Of a DNA stretch of 64,000 bases, positions 1 through 11,990 are shown piece after piece. The stretch's first letter is position 1. Each line of letters opens with the position of its first letter. Origin of the DNA: Lutjanus erythropterus. Its lineage: Eukaryota; Chordata; Actinopteri; Lutjaniformes; Lutjanidae. The DNA is taken from contig CM034603.1 in NCBI GenBank assembly GCA_020091685.1, forward strand, positions 28,984,298 to 29,048,297. The letters run 5' to 3'. The notes below the pieces were generated by a model. That model was not told the DNA's origin and made no database searches. It saw only the letters and a list, made by a program, of their open reading frames with translations. Position numbers and translations under genes: made by a program.

Positions 1-13
1 TCCTTCACTTGTC

Positions 14-65
14 TGTGTGTATGTGTGTGGGTGTGTGTGCGTGTGTGTGTGTGTGCGTGGGCGTG
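14..65. repeat. (GT)n microsatellite, imperfect
   Basis: The tract alternates GT with single interruptions (AT, GG, GC), so it is an old dinucleotide array. A looser CA-rich stretch follows at about 220-265. Open frames crossing this part are products of the repeat and not genes. Confidence 0.9.
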
Positions 66-3000
66 CACTTGCTACAGATACACACATAATACACTCATAC
101 GTACATGTGGTAACCAAAAGAAAAACTATTTATAGAGTCAAAAAGTCATGGGGGGGCTGCAGTGGGCGTGTTGTACTTCGTGGAAAGATCAACTATGATT
201 ATATTACATCCTGTGTTAGACACACACAGAGTAACACACATACACACACACTCATACCTTCCTGTTTGTCAGGTGCAGAGGAAGACAGACACAGTGCCCA
301 CACAACAACAAACTTGTGAAACAGAACCAAATACAAACACTTCCATTGTACAGGGTAGTTTTTCCATCAGTTATGAACATCAAATATACAATCAGAGACA
401 GGTGGGAAACGTCAGTTTACTTATGTTGTAATGTCACAATCACACAGGTGTGAACCTAACACCAGTTTTACCGCAGACACTGTCTGAGTTAGCAAACGCT
501 GCGTGTTGTGTGCGAATTCACATTTAGAAATGGGTTTGGCTACATATCGAATCCACAAATATGTGGAAAGTGTTGCAAATGAATTGATTCTCTTCCAAAA
601 TCTCTCTCCTGCTTTCAGTGAGTCAGTGATGAGTCTGACTTTCTGGTGACACACTATTTTTCATAATTGGCTGCTGCACCACATGAAAAGTGATTTTGTA
701 AGATGTAAATACTGTACGTCGGTCTTCTATGCAAATGTCTGCTGGGAATGAAGCTGCAAGTCTTTTTTTTTTTTTAAGCACTAACTGTAATTTGATTACT
801 CTTTATCAGAAACCTGTGAATCAGCAAGTATTAGAATATTTAACATACGGAAAAGATATGTGATAAATTTATAGTGTCTGAAACTTGCACCTAATAATGT
901 CATACCCGGGGGTGGGCAATTATTTTTCATGGGTGGCTGATCAGGCTGCTGTGGGTTCCCGACACAAATGTGATATAAAGTCCTAATAATAGCTGAATCT
1001 CTGATGAATAGTCATATTCTACTATTTCAAATGAGATGAACAATCATCTGGTTAACACGGTAATGCACCTCAACTGTTGGTTACTCTTAATTACTCTGAA
1101 TTGCCATGTGGTGGAAATATGACAATAAGGTGAATAAAGTCACAGTGTGATGTAAAAGATATAGTTTATTATCATTACTGATGAATATAACACCGACCCC
1201 TTTCAGAATAAAGGTCCAGTACTGGTTTAATAGTAAGCAAAATTATATTGGCTGTCTTTGTTAGATTTCAATTACAAAATCCTTAAAGCACATACAATAT
1301 TCTTCAGAAATTTGTGTAACATGAAACTTATAAAGTGTGGGACCTGATGAGTACTATACATGAGCATAAATCCATGTACAATATCCTTATGTAATACCAA
1401 ACTTATATGAGTTAGACAAGTGAAACCAAAATCTTGTAAGAACTGCATATAAAACCTTACAAGATATATAAGATTTCACATAAATGAGATAGAAACATAA
1501 AAGAAAATGAAAAACATATATGGGAAACATAATTTGCCATGCACTGTACTTTTAAACATGGTGTCAAAGGAGAAAAAAATCCACCGCTTTTCAGGTTGTA
1601 CGGGGTAACGATAAGTTCTCTAAACTGCACATTTGGACTGTGGACCATTTACAACAGCTCCGCCCATAAAAGGAGAGAAACAGCCAGATATTCAGTGCCA
1701 ATATGAGAGAAAACGCCACAATAATACTTTTCTGTATTCATTCAGAATACAGAATCGCAAGTGACAAATAATTTTTAAAAAGATTATTAAAAGTTTTAAC
1801 TTGCATGATGTTACATGTGTCATGTGACTTTCATCTTGTAAGTCACAGCAAGTATTTGTTGTGCCTAAACAAACCACAACTGCTACTGTTTCATGTTAAT
1901 CGTGCGTGAAAAAGGCTTTTTGGCTGTGTCTCATACATCCACTAAAGGGTGCATCAGTATGAGACGTTATTTCTTTTCCATATGGATGTAATTACTTTAT
2001 ATACTGTTTGTATTCTTTACTGCACATATATATATTCTGTCACTGGCCAACTGTGATTATTTCTTCAATAGTTTATTTCTCTTTGTCAGCTTCCTGTGAG
2101 ACAGCATTTATTCGTCTTTCTGGAAACAGCATGTCCACACCCTTGAATAATGTAGAGACACCTTGTGTGCGAGACTGTTAATCCACTAATGTCTTTGGTA
2201 GGAAGAGACTCTGCTGACAAGACAGAAACACACAGAGCCTGGAAACAGATGGCCAGAAGGCAGTGATGCAGAGGATGCACTGAGGCTCCAGATTAAGTTT
2301 TCTAAAGGGATTTCACAGGGCTCGCGCTGTAAACTGATGATTAATGGTATCTGTACGGGCAATTTAAATCGATCATTGGGCATAAGCTCACATGAAGAAC
2401 AAATGATCCTTTTCAAAAGCAGCAGCAGCAGCGTCTCGTGTTTTTTTAAAATATATTTGCTCTGTCATCAAGCATCAAGACCACAGTCATCACTAAATTG
2501 CTGTACTGAAAGTGAGGGTTATCCTTCAAGAAGCACAAGAAAGCACTCAGACCACACTGTGGTCAACAGCATGTGACAGAAGCCTGATGGGACAGTCAAC
2601 TCATCTCCCGGCTGAATGAGATCACTGAGAATGGACAGATCAGCAGCTCCTCCACTCATATGACAGCTGATCAAGGTCATTCAACAACCAGGTCAACCGC
2701 TCACGTGACACACTCTAAATCTGAAAACATGAAAGGGCGAAGTCATCAGAGGACGAGCGAGACAGCAGTTTTGTCTGCATTAATCAGATTTCCTTCAGAT
2801 GTAATCATCATTGTAATCTAACAATAGACAACATTCAGGTCATCATGACGCCGTAATCATGAGGGGTTTTTTTCTTTTGCCCCAGATCAAAATTTAATTT
2901 ACTGAATGACTTAATGACACATTTGACCTCGTCATTTAAGAGTTTGACCCAGAGACAAAACTCTCTCGACCAAAAGCTGCTGTTCAGATTCCACATACTG

Positions 3001-3119
3001 TCTCTACTGTACTGACCTACTTTGAACGAGTGACTGATCTTTCAAACACACAAAAATCTGTAGCTCAGTCAGCTGATACAGTATGATGTGTGACTCAGAC
3101 TGTTATTAGTTTGGCTTTA
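66..3119. other. Non-coding stretch, no gene seen
   Basis: AT-rich unique-looking sequence. Open frames are all below 90 codons and none shows a recognisable motif. One small transposon-like fragment lies at 905-957. A short AGC run sits near 2425. I see no convincing promoter, exon or RNA gene. Confidence 0.6.
905..957 (+). mobile_element. hAT-like terminal fragment (candidate)
   Basis: The start GGGGGTGGGCAATTATTTTT resembles the widespread vertebrate non-autonomous hAT end that begins CAGGGGTGGGCAA and leads into a GGGGCCACAT-like stretch. Here only about 50 bases are similar, and no partner end or target duplication is visible. It could be chance similarity to a low-complexity start. Confidence 0.35.
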
Positions 3120-3585
3120 TTAAAGGGTAGTTCCGACATTTTTAAACCCTGGGCCTTTTTTTAAAAATATATTTTTGGGTCTAAATGACTAATAGGTACA
3201 AAAAGTTTTGGAACTGGTCCAGTAGATCACCTCAGCCCTTATTGTCTATTGACTTATGCACCACGGACATTTTTTTCCTGATGTTGGAAACAGTAAAATA
3301 TCCCCACATAAGTCAAACAACTCTGTAGAGTTGGTATTGTTTTGGTATACTGTCTCTGAAGTAAAAAGAGAACTTCTTTAATACTTCATTTAGCTTAGCT
3401 CGGCATAGAAAGTCCCATGTGATTCCTGGGTGAAAAACTCTACGTGTGATGGTCATATGATCGCATGAGAAATATATACAGTAGGACTTATTTGAACTTG
3501 AAAATTGTGGTTTTGGAACATTAAACACGACAAAACATGGCAGCAGCGTGACACGTAAAATCACACGGGACTTTTGCGCCTGGAA
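3120..3585 (+). mobile_element. TTAA-starting interspersed repeat, left part
   Basis: The stretch opens with TTAA followed by AGGGTAGTTCCGACATTTTT, then phrases such as GTCTAAATGACTAATAGGTA and GGAACTGGTCCAGTAG. From memory these match a very common teleost non-autonomous repeat that inserts at TTAA. The right terminus, which should carry the complementary end and a second TTAA, is not found, so the extent is approximate and the copy is probably truncated. It is a different repeat from the TTAA element at 22-23 kb, although both begin TTAAAGGG. Confidence 0.5.
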
Positions 3586-4240
3586 TTACCTAAAAAATCT
3601 CAAACGTAATCTCTGTATGGGCATAATTAGTCCTTTGATTCAGCAGCTCACAAGATCACAAAGTCAGATTTATGTTCCAGCTAAATGTTTCCCCTTTTCA
3701 CTGAGAAGTGTTTTTGTAAGCCTCAAGACAAGTTCTTTTTTTCTTTTCACTATACAACTTTCTCTGTTTGACAATCAAGACGCTGAAAAGCCTCCTACTC
3801 CAAGTATGTTTGAGCTCCAGTCCATTTGTTGTAGAATAAGAGCTTGTTGTAGGACAAGGCACCCTGGGCCCTCTCACACGTCTCAATGGGACACTTTGTG
3901 CTGTGTCCACTTCTGTGTGGGGGTTGTTTGAAACCCCCCAAGAGGCTTTATTAGCTCCTAATTCAAAGTCAAGACTTGGTTGAAAAATGCAACTGGCAAG
4001 AGAGAGAAAAGGTCTCAATGTTATGAATTAATACTGCTAATTAAAATGATCAGGACACAGTGATTAAGAGGAAAGATCACAGATAAGATGTGGGATGATT
4101 TACCGAGACGTGCACACGGTATTTTCATTCTCTGTCCCTGTTTCTCTTCCCCTCTCTCTTCTCTTTCTCTTTCTGCTCTCCATAAACCCAAACAAACATT
4201 AGCGCTGAGGAGAGATTCCAGACCAGACCGACTGATAAGA

Positions 4241-4251
4241 GGGGAATTCCC
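4241..4251. promoter_or_regulatory. NF-kappaB-like site (motif match only)
   Basis: GGGGAATTCCC fits the palindromic GGGRNNYYCC consensus exactly. A GATAAG motif lies just upstream at 4234-4239. A match of this length can occur by chance in 64 kb, and no promoter or gene is visible next to it, so function is only possible. Confidence 0.25.
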
Positions 4252-4292
4252 ACGCTGTGGATCATTTGACACACATATGCTCACTCACACAG

Positions 4293-4313
4293 ACACACAC
4301 ACACACACACACA
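4293..4313. repeat. (CA)n microsatellite
   Basis: A pure AC run of about ten units, preceded by looser CACA-containing sequence from about 4269. Confidence 0.9.
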
Positions 4314-4682
4314 AAGAGCAACAGAGAGAGCCAAGTTTCGCCATGACACAAAGTTCAGCTCAGATGAAACGCTTGTGTAAAGACTCAAAGTTCTGTGAAG
4401 ATTTATTTCTGCATTAGCTTTAACTCTTGGAAACATGAAGGGAAAATGTTTGATTTACAACATGGGAAGTACCTGCGATGTGATTCCCCCTACATACACA
4501 GGTAGAAAAGAAAGAAGCCTTGTCTATGAAATTGAACTTCTGCTGATAAAATCCCCATTTTTCTGTAAATTTACATTGAATCATAAACTTTTCAGTCACG
4601 CTTTATGTCACGTTACGCAAATAAGACATACCAAGCTGTACTTTGTGTCAAATTAGATGGAAACTAGAAACAATATATTCTT

Positions 4683-4946
4683 TATTAGACAATATTAGCC
4701 TCTTATTAGACTTTATTAGATCTGGGAAACATTACAACAGAACTGTATAGTAAACTTAAGTGTGCCGTTTCCTACTGTTAGACCCTTAATACACTTTATT
4801 AGAGGGTAGGGGTGTGATAATGTGCTCCTAATTACCCTTGAGTGTAGTCTAATAATAATATACTTTAGTTTACAGTACAGTACTGTTGTAATGCATCCCT
4901 AATTCCCTACTATTAAAGTCTAAGAATGGTCCAATAGCGTCTAATA
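4683..4946. mobile_element. Palindromic MITE-like element rich in TTATTAGAC
   Basis: Two arms are imperfect reverse complements. The left arm (4683-4761) contains TATTAGACAATATTAGCC and ACATTACAACAGAACTGTA. The right arm (4862-4946) contains TACTGTTGTAATGCATCCCT and GGTCCAATAGCGTCTAATA in inverse order. About 100 bases separate them, and they hold further TTATTAGA and TCTAATAATA copies. This fold-back layout is typical of non-autonomous DNA transposons. I do not see a target duplication and do not name the superfamily. Confidence 0.55.
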
Positions 4947-5639
4947 ATGGCCATATTAATGATAGTTTTAATCTAATTATGACTTGTCACATCCTATGAG
5001 TGTCCTGTGAAATGTGCGGCCGACTTTCCTATTTTAAATGTAAACCATCATGATTACTGTAATAAGGCTCAGAAATGGTTGTCAAGACATACATTACTCA
5101 TGAAGCACATTTCAAAACCTTGTGACAGTATTGTATAAAGCCAAGTCAGCACACTTGGGGCAGACAGGGCAGCACACTGCTCTACTGTCTACGAAATAAA
5201 ACCCTGAGGCAAGCTGACAACAATACGCATAAAGAGATAAGAAGAATTTAATCTAATCCAGGAGGAATGAGGGGAAAAACCCACAACCTGACTGACTGAC
5301 TGACTCAGCGAGCTGTGATAATGGGATTATTGTGCTATATTTCAAGCTGTCCTGTGCCGACAGCTAGATTAGTTGTATGACTTTGTTTACTACAGGAGAG
5401 GTCTTGGACCCCATGAGCCCCTAGAGCTGAAACCATGATGAATGATTTTTCTGTCCTCCGCTGTTTTGGAGCCCATCCCGAGCTTTAGGAACAGGATACT
5501 GTAGATGGTAACCATGATGGAACCCATATGTTGTATTTTAATTTCTTTATTTTATACAAGCAATTTATCATTGTAGTGAAACAATTAACATACAATTTAT
5601 TTAGTTTATTTAAAGTGGAAAAAGACGACTTTTCAGCCC
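4947..5639. other. Non-coding stretch, nothing recognised
   Basis: AT-rich unique-looking DNA. A short (CTGA)n run at 5288-5305 is the only repeat noticed. Confidence 0.6.
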
Positions 5640-6030
5640 CCCTTTCCAAATGGCATTATGCAACACATTCTCATCAACTACTGATGCAACGGTTTGGGTA
5701 GGTTTAGGCTACAAAAACTATTTGGGTGGGTTTAGAAAAAAGATCATGTTTTAGTATGTCGCAAGATAAAAGTCATATGACACATATGTAACTTTAAACT
5801 TTTAACAATGTTTGGGTTTCACACGGGACACAAACACCCAGTCTTGCTCTTTAAACTATGTTTAAAGCCTAGTGTGTCTCATACAGCCATGAATGGGTCT
5901 ACATTGAAGTCACTTGAAAGCCCGGTGCTGCACATACAGCCGCCACAGTGCACCTTCTGTGTATGAGTTTCCAAGAGGTGTGACAAAAAGTTGGCATTTG
6001 ATGAGTGGGAATGAGAACAGTTTTGTTATT
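5640..6030 (-). repeat. Interspersed repeat containing GGTTTGGGTAGGTTTAGG
   Basis: Phrases such as CAACACATTCTCATCAACT, CAACGGTTTGGGTAGGTTTA and GGGTTTAGAAAAAAGATCAT belong to an abundant teleost repeat, as I remember it. The reverse complement of the same phrases (AACCCAAACCACGGTC, CTAAACCTGACCAAC) occurs at 55.9-56.2 kb, so family membership is supported inside the window. Element type is unknown and the boundaries are approximate. Confidence 0.5.
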
Positions 6031-9000
6031 GCTGTACCACTGTGGCAGAGAGAACAGGTTTTGTGTCAAGATCTATTTCCCCATTGATATGTATTTCCCC
6101 TCACCTTATTCTGCTACACCTGAACTTAAGTAACCTTCAACTGCGAAGGGAACCTCTATGGGAAACACTGATACACGTCAACACAACGATCGCTTTCTGT
6201 TTCCTCAGAATCAAAGCGTTTCTCTGTGAAGAACTGATCAACGCCACATCAGAAATAAGAGAGTGCTCACCGAGGAAGTACACTGAAATGGTCACAATTT
6301 TTTTTTACTGAAGTTGAGAACAGATACAAGTTATTGTAATGATGTGTGCTGTATAGTAATAAAGTTGGATGCTTCACACAAGCAAGCAGCCTAAATATAG
6401 GAGGAGTTGGCATCAGGGTGGAGGGGAGAGTAATGTTAGAAGAAAACATTAGCAGAAAAATCATAAAATTCACATTTTTCCTGGGAAAAATCGTGCCTGG
6501 TGGCAGGCTGATTCACACGAAGAAAGGCTTATAGAGAGCCACTTTTAATGCAAATGTTGTCATTATTTAATAGCCATTACAATGTGCAATCAAAATGTAT
6601 ATATGATAAAATAATAATGTAAGTATTAGTAAGACCTTTGTGCTACATACAGTCACATGGGCTAAGCTAGCTGTTGATTTTCAGTGGGCCTAAATCTACA
6701 AACCGTACACTGCCATGTCTCGTTTTCTATTTCAACACGCTCAGTGCAGATGATGCGATTTGACAGAGCCGTGCTTGGAATTTAATGAGACAAGTAATGT
6801 ATAGCGTCTGCCGCTGAGTAATTAGTCAAGTGTTGGTGTTATTTTTCGATGAGTAATAAATAATTGATCGGGATTTTCAAGTGTCTCTCTCAGCGCTGTA
6901 GAAAAGAGTCAGAGAGCCGGTGAAGTAACCTATTAACATTAGTTACACAGCATTATCTGTCAAAAGTTGTGAGTGTGAGTGAGTGTGCATTTTAAAGGTG
7001 GCACTGTTGTTAGCAAGAAGATGGATGAGTCTGGTGGAAGCTTGACCCGATTGTTAAGTGTTCTGGAGGAAGACAGCAGTGGCAATGCTTTGCACGCCGA
7101 TGAGAACACAGTTGTAGCGTGGGAACGCACAGAACATTGCCCTAACCTGTATGTTTTTCTTTGAACGGAAATTCATTTGCCTGTCATGTGAAGACATTTC
7201 ACCTGCATTTTATTTTCTGTAACTTATTGTACTTCATTTATAATAGCACCAAATGAAAAAGGGAAATTCTGTGAGGAGGAACTAGATAAGCCACTTTGTC
7301 ATTTAACAATATGGTAAACAGATGTCACATAAAAAAGTGAGTGTGGAGGAGGGACAACAATAGTTCTTTTAGTCAGCAAAACACCCAGCTCCCCAGCTCT
7401 GGATCTCCCCACGGCAGCCTCCGCTGCTTTTCATAATGCCCTTTGATGTATTTCAATAAACTGCGGGGCTGTCCCACGGGTGCCACCTTCATCAGAACAA
7501 CCCACTTTGTGTATTCATGATCAGTCTTTCAATAAGGGGATCCTAGAAAACCTCACATCTGAACTATGAATGTGTGTTTGTGTTTGTGGAGGCGTGTGTG
7601 TGTAGGCATGTGGGTGAAACCGGTGACAAGTTAAGTACTTTATCTTGAAAGACCCAAAGGTTTCTCTGCTTGACGCTGCGGGGTTTACCTTTTTTCCTGT
7701 AATCTTTTCAGGGTTTACCAGCTTGCATTTCCCCGTACAAACAAAAACAGTGGGCCTGAAGGATGAATACTACAAGATCATAATAGGAAATAACATTTAA
7801 AGGACAGTTAGCATCACCAGAATGGAAAAAGAATCAAAAGGCAATCGAAACAGCTCATAACCCATCGCTTATCTCACTTCACATGGCAGTACAGCTGACT
7901 GTAAATTGTTGTGGTTTGTAAAGCTGTATTTTATGATACCTGACAGATAAGTCTGGTATTTATTGCTATAAATGTCTACTGATGTCGTTTCCTCATGAAA
8001 CTTTATTAGTTTGTTTTCATACTCTGACAATGTTCTTTAATATAACTGTTATCTCTGTTTCTTGAGGGTTTCACTTGTGCTGCAATACACTCCTAACTTT
8101 ACAGGCCTAGACTGACCTTTCTCACATTACAGAGAATGAGAAGAGGGAAGTGAAAGGGCAGTCGGTGGACTAAATAAAACTGAGTTGGTTACACAGTAAA
8201 ACTATGAAAATTTCAAGGGAAACGTGAGCGTCATCAGATCCAAACTGGCTACACAGCAAAAAAAAAATCCACAAACACCAAAATACCACAACAATAACTG
8301 ATTCATTCTTTACTTTTTTTCAATGCACTTTCTTTTACTTTAATGAGAGAGAAACCTTTAATCAGAGAAACCTCATTTAAACCCTCTGAGACAGACAGAA
8401 GGAATGGACTCTGCCAATGAGTACATTTTAGTTTTGCTTTAGATAGAGTTCTGTTTTCACCAGTAATCCCACAGAAAACTAAAACTACCTGTACTGAAGA
8501 AGCAGCTCCCTTGGCAGGGTGTGTTTTTAACCTTTGTTTTTAACCTTGGTTTGTTACACAGTACCATCTGGGAAATCTTCCTGGGAAACTGTTTGGAAAA
8601 GGGCATGTACTGTAAAAAAATACTTGGCTATCACAGGCTTACTTCAACCAATCAGATCAACAAACCGTATGACCTCGTAGGAGAGTCAGAATCAAACTCT
8701 AGCTGAAGCCAGTCTGGAGAAGAGACAACCATCAAGAAAAACATAGCCCGTATATTTAATTAGTGCACGATATATGACCTTAGTGAACAGTTTTCTAATT
8801 AGTTTAGGCCCTCAATTGCTAGTCTTAAGCCTTCTTCTATAGGACATGGTGAAATTATGGTCCTATTTAAAGTGAAACAGACGATAAAGCCAGGTCTTCT
8901 TCAGAGCAGGTTGCCGTGTGATTGAAAGGTCATTCTCAGTGAGTTCTCGGTTGAACAACTTGGCAGTGTTGCTCAAATATAAATCAAGATTCTGTTACTT

Positions 9001-9044
9001 TACTGTCTTTTTTTTTCTTGCTTAAAACATTTTCAGAAACCAAA
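6031..9044. other. Non-coding stretch with possible conserved blocks
   Basis: No recognisable gene. A 61-codon open frame at 6979-7164 (residues MDESGGSLTRLLSVLEED inside it) has no known family and no splice context. Blocks at about 6700-6960 and 7380-7545 are repeat-free and moderately GC-rich with homeodomain-like ATTA motifs, so they are candidates for conserved non-coding elements. Confidence 0.5.
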
Positions 9045-9435
9045 CATGGAGCAGCATAGACCGGTCAGAGTGCCTATGCTGATCCGTGTCCACCCACAAA
9101 AGCACCTATAATGGGCAAACCGCACCATGAAGAAATGGAAGAAGGTGGTCTGGTGTTGACAAGGTGTTGACTTCACTTCAAATTCCCCAGATCTCAATCC
9201 CATTGACCATCTGTAGGATGTGCTGGAATGACAAGTCTGATCCATGGAGGCCTCACCTCGCAATTTACAGGATTTGAAAGGATCTGCTGCTGACATCTTG
9301 GTGCCAGATACCACAAGAAACCGTCACAGGTCTTGTGGAGTCGATGCCTCGACAGGTCAGTCAGTTCGTTTTGATGCTCATGGCGACTTACACAATATTA
9401 GACATGTGGCTTAAATGTTGTGGCTGATTGGTGTA
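9045..9435 (+). mobile_element. Tc1/mariner-like element, internally deleted, 3' end kept
   Basis: This is a remnant of a Tc1-like DNA transposon. The first part (about 9053-9160) corresponds to the middle of the transposase gene (GACCGGTCAGAGTGCC, AATGGAAGAAGGTGG). The text then jumps directly to the region coding for the last DDE segment (about 9161-9310: TTCCCCAGATCTCAATCCCA encodes the SPDLNPI-type motif, followed by codons for a GSMEAPPRNLQD-like stretch). The missing piece between them would hold most of the catalytic core. The 3' end finishes TGTTGTGGCTGATTGGTGTA, the expected terminal inverted repeat, next to a TA. The 5' half and its repeat are absent. The open frame on the opposite strand at 9033-9314 is a shadow. 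Confidence 0.85.
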
Positions 9436-10289
9436 TACTCCGAATCCCATTCATAGGCCAGAACATCATAATTATGAGATAATTTCAATGATTCAATCAG
9501 TTGGCGTGCATATACTTTTCTTTCGTTTTAATGTCCAGCATCCAAGGTTTTGAGGATCTGCAAACAACTATTGAAGCCTGTTCACCAGTACCAGCACACA
9601 CATACACAAATGATTATATAATTATTATCACATTGTTGTTCACAAACCATTGAAAGACAGTGTCATGGTAACAGCTTTGGTGAAATGAAAACAGAAAGGA
9701 TCATTAGAATAATTCCCACCTACTTGTATTCATCACTCTTCACTAAATCATGTTAATTATCAGTCTTTATTGTTCAGCCACAAAGCTTGGTATTTACCAC
9801 CACGCGGATACATCTCTCTCTGTAAAAGTGTTATAAATTAACCATGTAGCTCTGAGCGAGTGTGGGGTTGGACTGAGTTCACTTCAGGGAGTGTGTATCA
9901 GTCTGTGTCAAGCTCCGAAATGTTCTCTTACACTTTTTCCTGTAAACACTCAGCACTCCCACTCTGAGAGGCTGCAGGAAGTCCAAGCTAGGGATGAAAC
10001 TCAATCCTGCATGAGAGGCTAATATATTATATTCTGATCTGTCGTGAATATTTTGTCATGTCATGAATATTTGGATATGTCTAATATTCAAATACAGCTG
10101 TTATGTTTTTGTGTGTGCGCATTTCCAGTAAGCTAGTGGTCGTCAATAATTAATCTTTAAATACCGGCGCGGTGGTTAAAAGTGACACTTGTGGAATTTA
10201 TTGCTGCAGATACCGTCAAATCAGCCTATCTTAATCACATGTCACACTTATAAATCACACACTCATACAGTATGACCACACACACACGC

Positions 10290-10345
<56 letters not shown>

Positions 10346-11584
10346 AGTCTGCATTTTACAACAACTGTGCTCCTCTGCATGTGGGCCTGACAGTGAGACA
10401 GAGATAGCAGACAGATACAGACACTGAAAAGCATGTATACAAAAGCAGACAAAATGTCAACGGTCGGTTCATATCAGTGCACAAGATTTGCATGCCTGCT
10501 CACACACATGCAAATACTGCCTCAGTTTTTATCATCAAGTTCAAGTTGCACCCACGGTGACAACCTCATAAGCAATGTGTGGTTTGGGAATATAAATGAC
10601 CCCTTCAAAAACTACACCTTAGGGGGGGGCTAATGTGGCCTCTGAATGAAAGTAATAATTTGAAGTTATTTCTGGTTCCAGACATCTGAATCAGACGTCT
10701 GAATCACCACCAACACAAGAAATTGGTCTGTTGTTGTGCTGACGGCTGTTAGAGAAACAATAGACCAGATCAGAGCTTAGTAGATGGGTTTAAGAATGGG
10801 GGTGTCATCTTTGTATTTAGCCAGCTAGCAGCCTAGCTATTTTAAAGAGGTACTGCACACACAAAACATGGGATAGGTTGGATATGTCCAAGAGTGAGAC
10901 AGGAAGTAAGCAAACATGACGTGAATAGAATTTTAATAAACCTCATCTGTCAACATAATTTCTGCCTGAGTCCTGTCAGATAGATTTAATCGGCTGTGAT
11001 GGTTGTTAAACACTGAAGACCACAACTCATCAAACTGTCTACTGTTATTGTATTAATGTGAGAAAGACCATCTAGATCCCTCAGAATTTACCCATTGTGT
11101 AATTTAATGTGTTTTTGAGATGTAGACTAAATCATATTACTGAAGAGTGGTGAAACACATCAATGCCGGCGTTAACATTGAGATTTCTTAATACATTTAT
11201 ATGGGTACAAGATGGCTAGGAACACCACTACTGTTTTCAATCATCCTCAACCTTTCAAGACCAATGCTGACACTAAGTCAAGTGTTTGGGACTGATCTAA
11301 ATCATGAAAGTTATATTAAAAAAAGAATATTAATTCCCTTTATTCAGAATTGGGCCACCCACCTTTCTGATCACTGGCTCTTGGATGGGATTCTGTGAAA
11401 CTGTGGTTCTTTTATGCTATTTTCTTGCTAACCCTCTACTTTCAATTTTAGTGCTTTTGACAGCTGTAGTAGCATCACTGGACGCATTCTTTCCTTCGAT
11501 AAACAGCAGCAGGGCAACAGCTTATGACCCTTCCCCCTGCAGACACACACACCAGAGAGACTCTCAGCCTCTCTGAGCCGCTGG
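9436..11584. other. Non-coding stretch with long CA microsatellite
   Basis: No gene seen. Apart from the CA tract at 10276-10342, the sequence is unique-looking. A short direct duplication of a CTGAATCA phrase lies near 10688-10705. Confidence 0.6.
10276..10342. repeat. (CA)n microsatellite, about 67 bp
   Basis: A long AC array with two CG-type interruptions near its left end and more than 20 uninterrupted units after them. A poly-Val/Cys open frame on the minus strand here is a product of the repeat. Confidence 0.95.
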
Positions 11585-11990
11585 CGTTAGCTCATCGATG
11601 TACTATTTAGAACTGGATACCAGACACAAAGTGGGTGCCTTCAGGCCAATGAGAATTGCTTGCCTGGTGAATACACATGAAAAATTAGAATCAGAATATG
11701 TGCAGCAGTGTTTCTCTCACTGACCCCTAACTCTCCGAGTTGCCTCTTGGCCCATAGACTTTACATTGTGATGATGTCATAGATTTTTAAAATGCTTTTC
11801 TCTGCTCCAGGAAACTTATACAATATAAAACATGCATTCAACAAAAATACATAATAGAAAGAGTCATTATTGGCCTTGTTTGCAGTTCAAGGTCTCCCAT
11901 CAAAAGTTCAACAGACGTCTCTTTTATAATAATAATTGAAAGCAAGGATGAGTGGCAATGATCTATCTAGGTTCCAGTATACATCTATGG
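11585..11990 (+). repeat. Unnamed interspersed repeat, copy 1 of 3
   Basis: Diagnostic blocks in order are CTGGATACCAGAC (11610), CCATAGACTTTACATTGTGA (11752), GATGATGTCATAG, CTTGTTTGCAGTTCAAGG (11876), AACAGACGTCTCTTTTAT (11910) and TACATCTATGG (11981). The same blocks recur in the same order near 24.39-24.8 kb and, reversed, at 46.5-47.37 kb. Copies align over about 400 bp at moderate identity. I cannot find a coding frame, terminal repeats or an RNA polymerase III promoter, so the class is unknown. Confidence 0.7.

Larger units (their letters stand above)
3586..4682. other. Non-coding stretch with short CA tract
   Basis: No gene is seen. It contains a pyrimidine-rich block near 4137-4178, a perfect kappaB-like site at 4241-4251 and a (CA)n tract at 4293-4313. 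Confidence 0.6.

Noticed and set aside
6979-7164. 61-codon frame with acidic, Ser-rich residues and a fair start context
   Set aside because: No family recognised, no splice sites and the length is within chance. Kept only as a note.
9033-9314. 93-codon minus-strand frame
   Set aside because: Shadow of the Tc1 transposase remnant on the plus strand.
10255-10452. Val/Cys-repeat frame on the minus strand
   Set aside because: Translation of a CA microsatellite.
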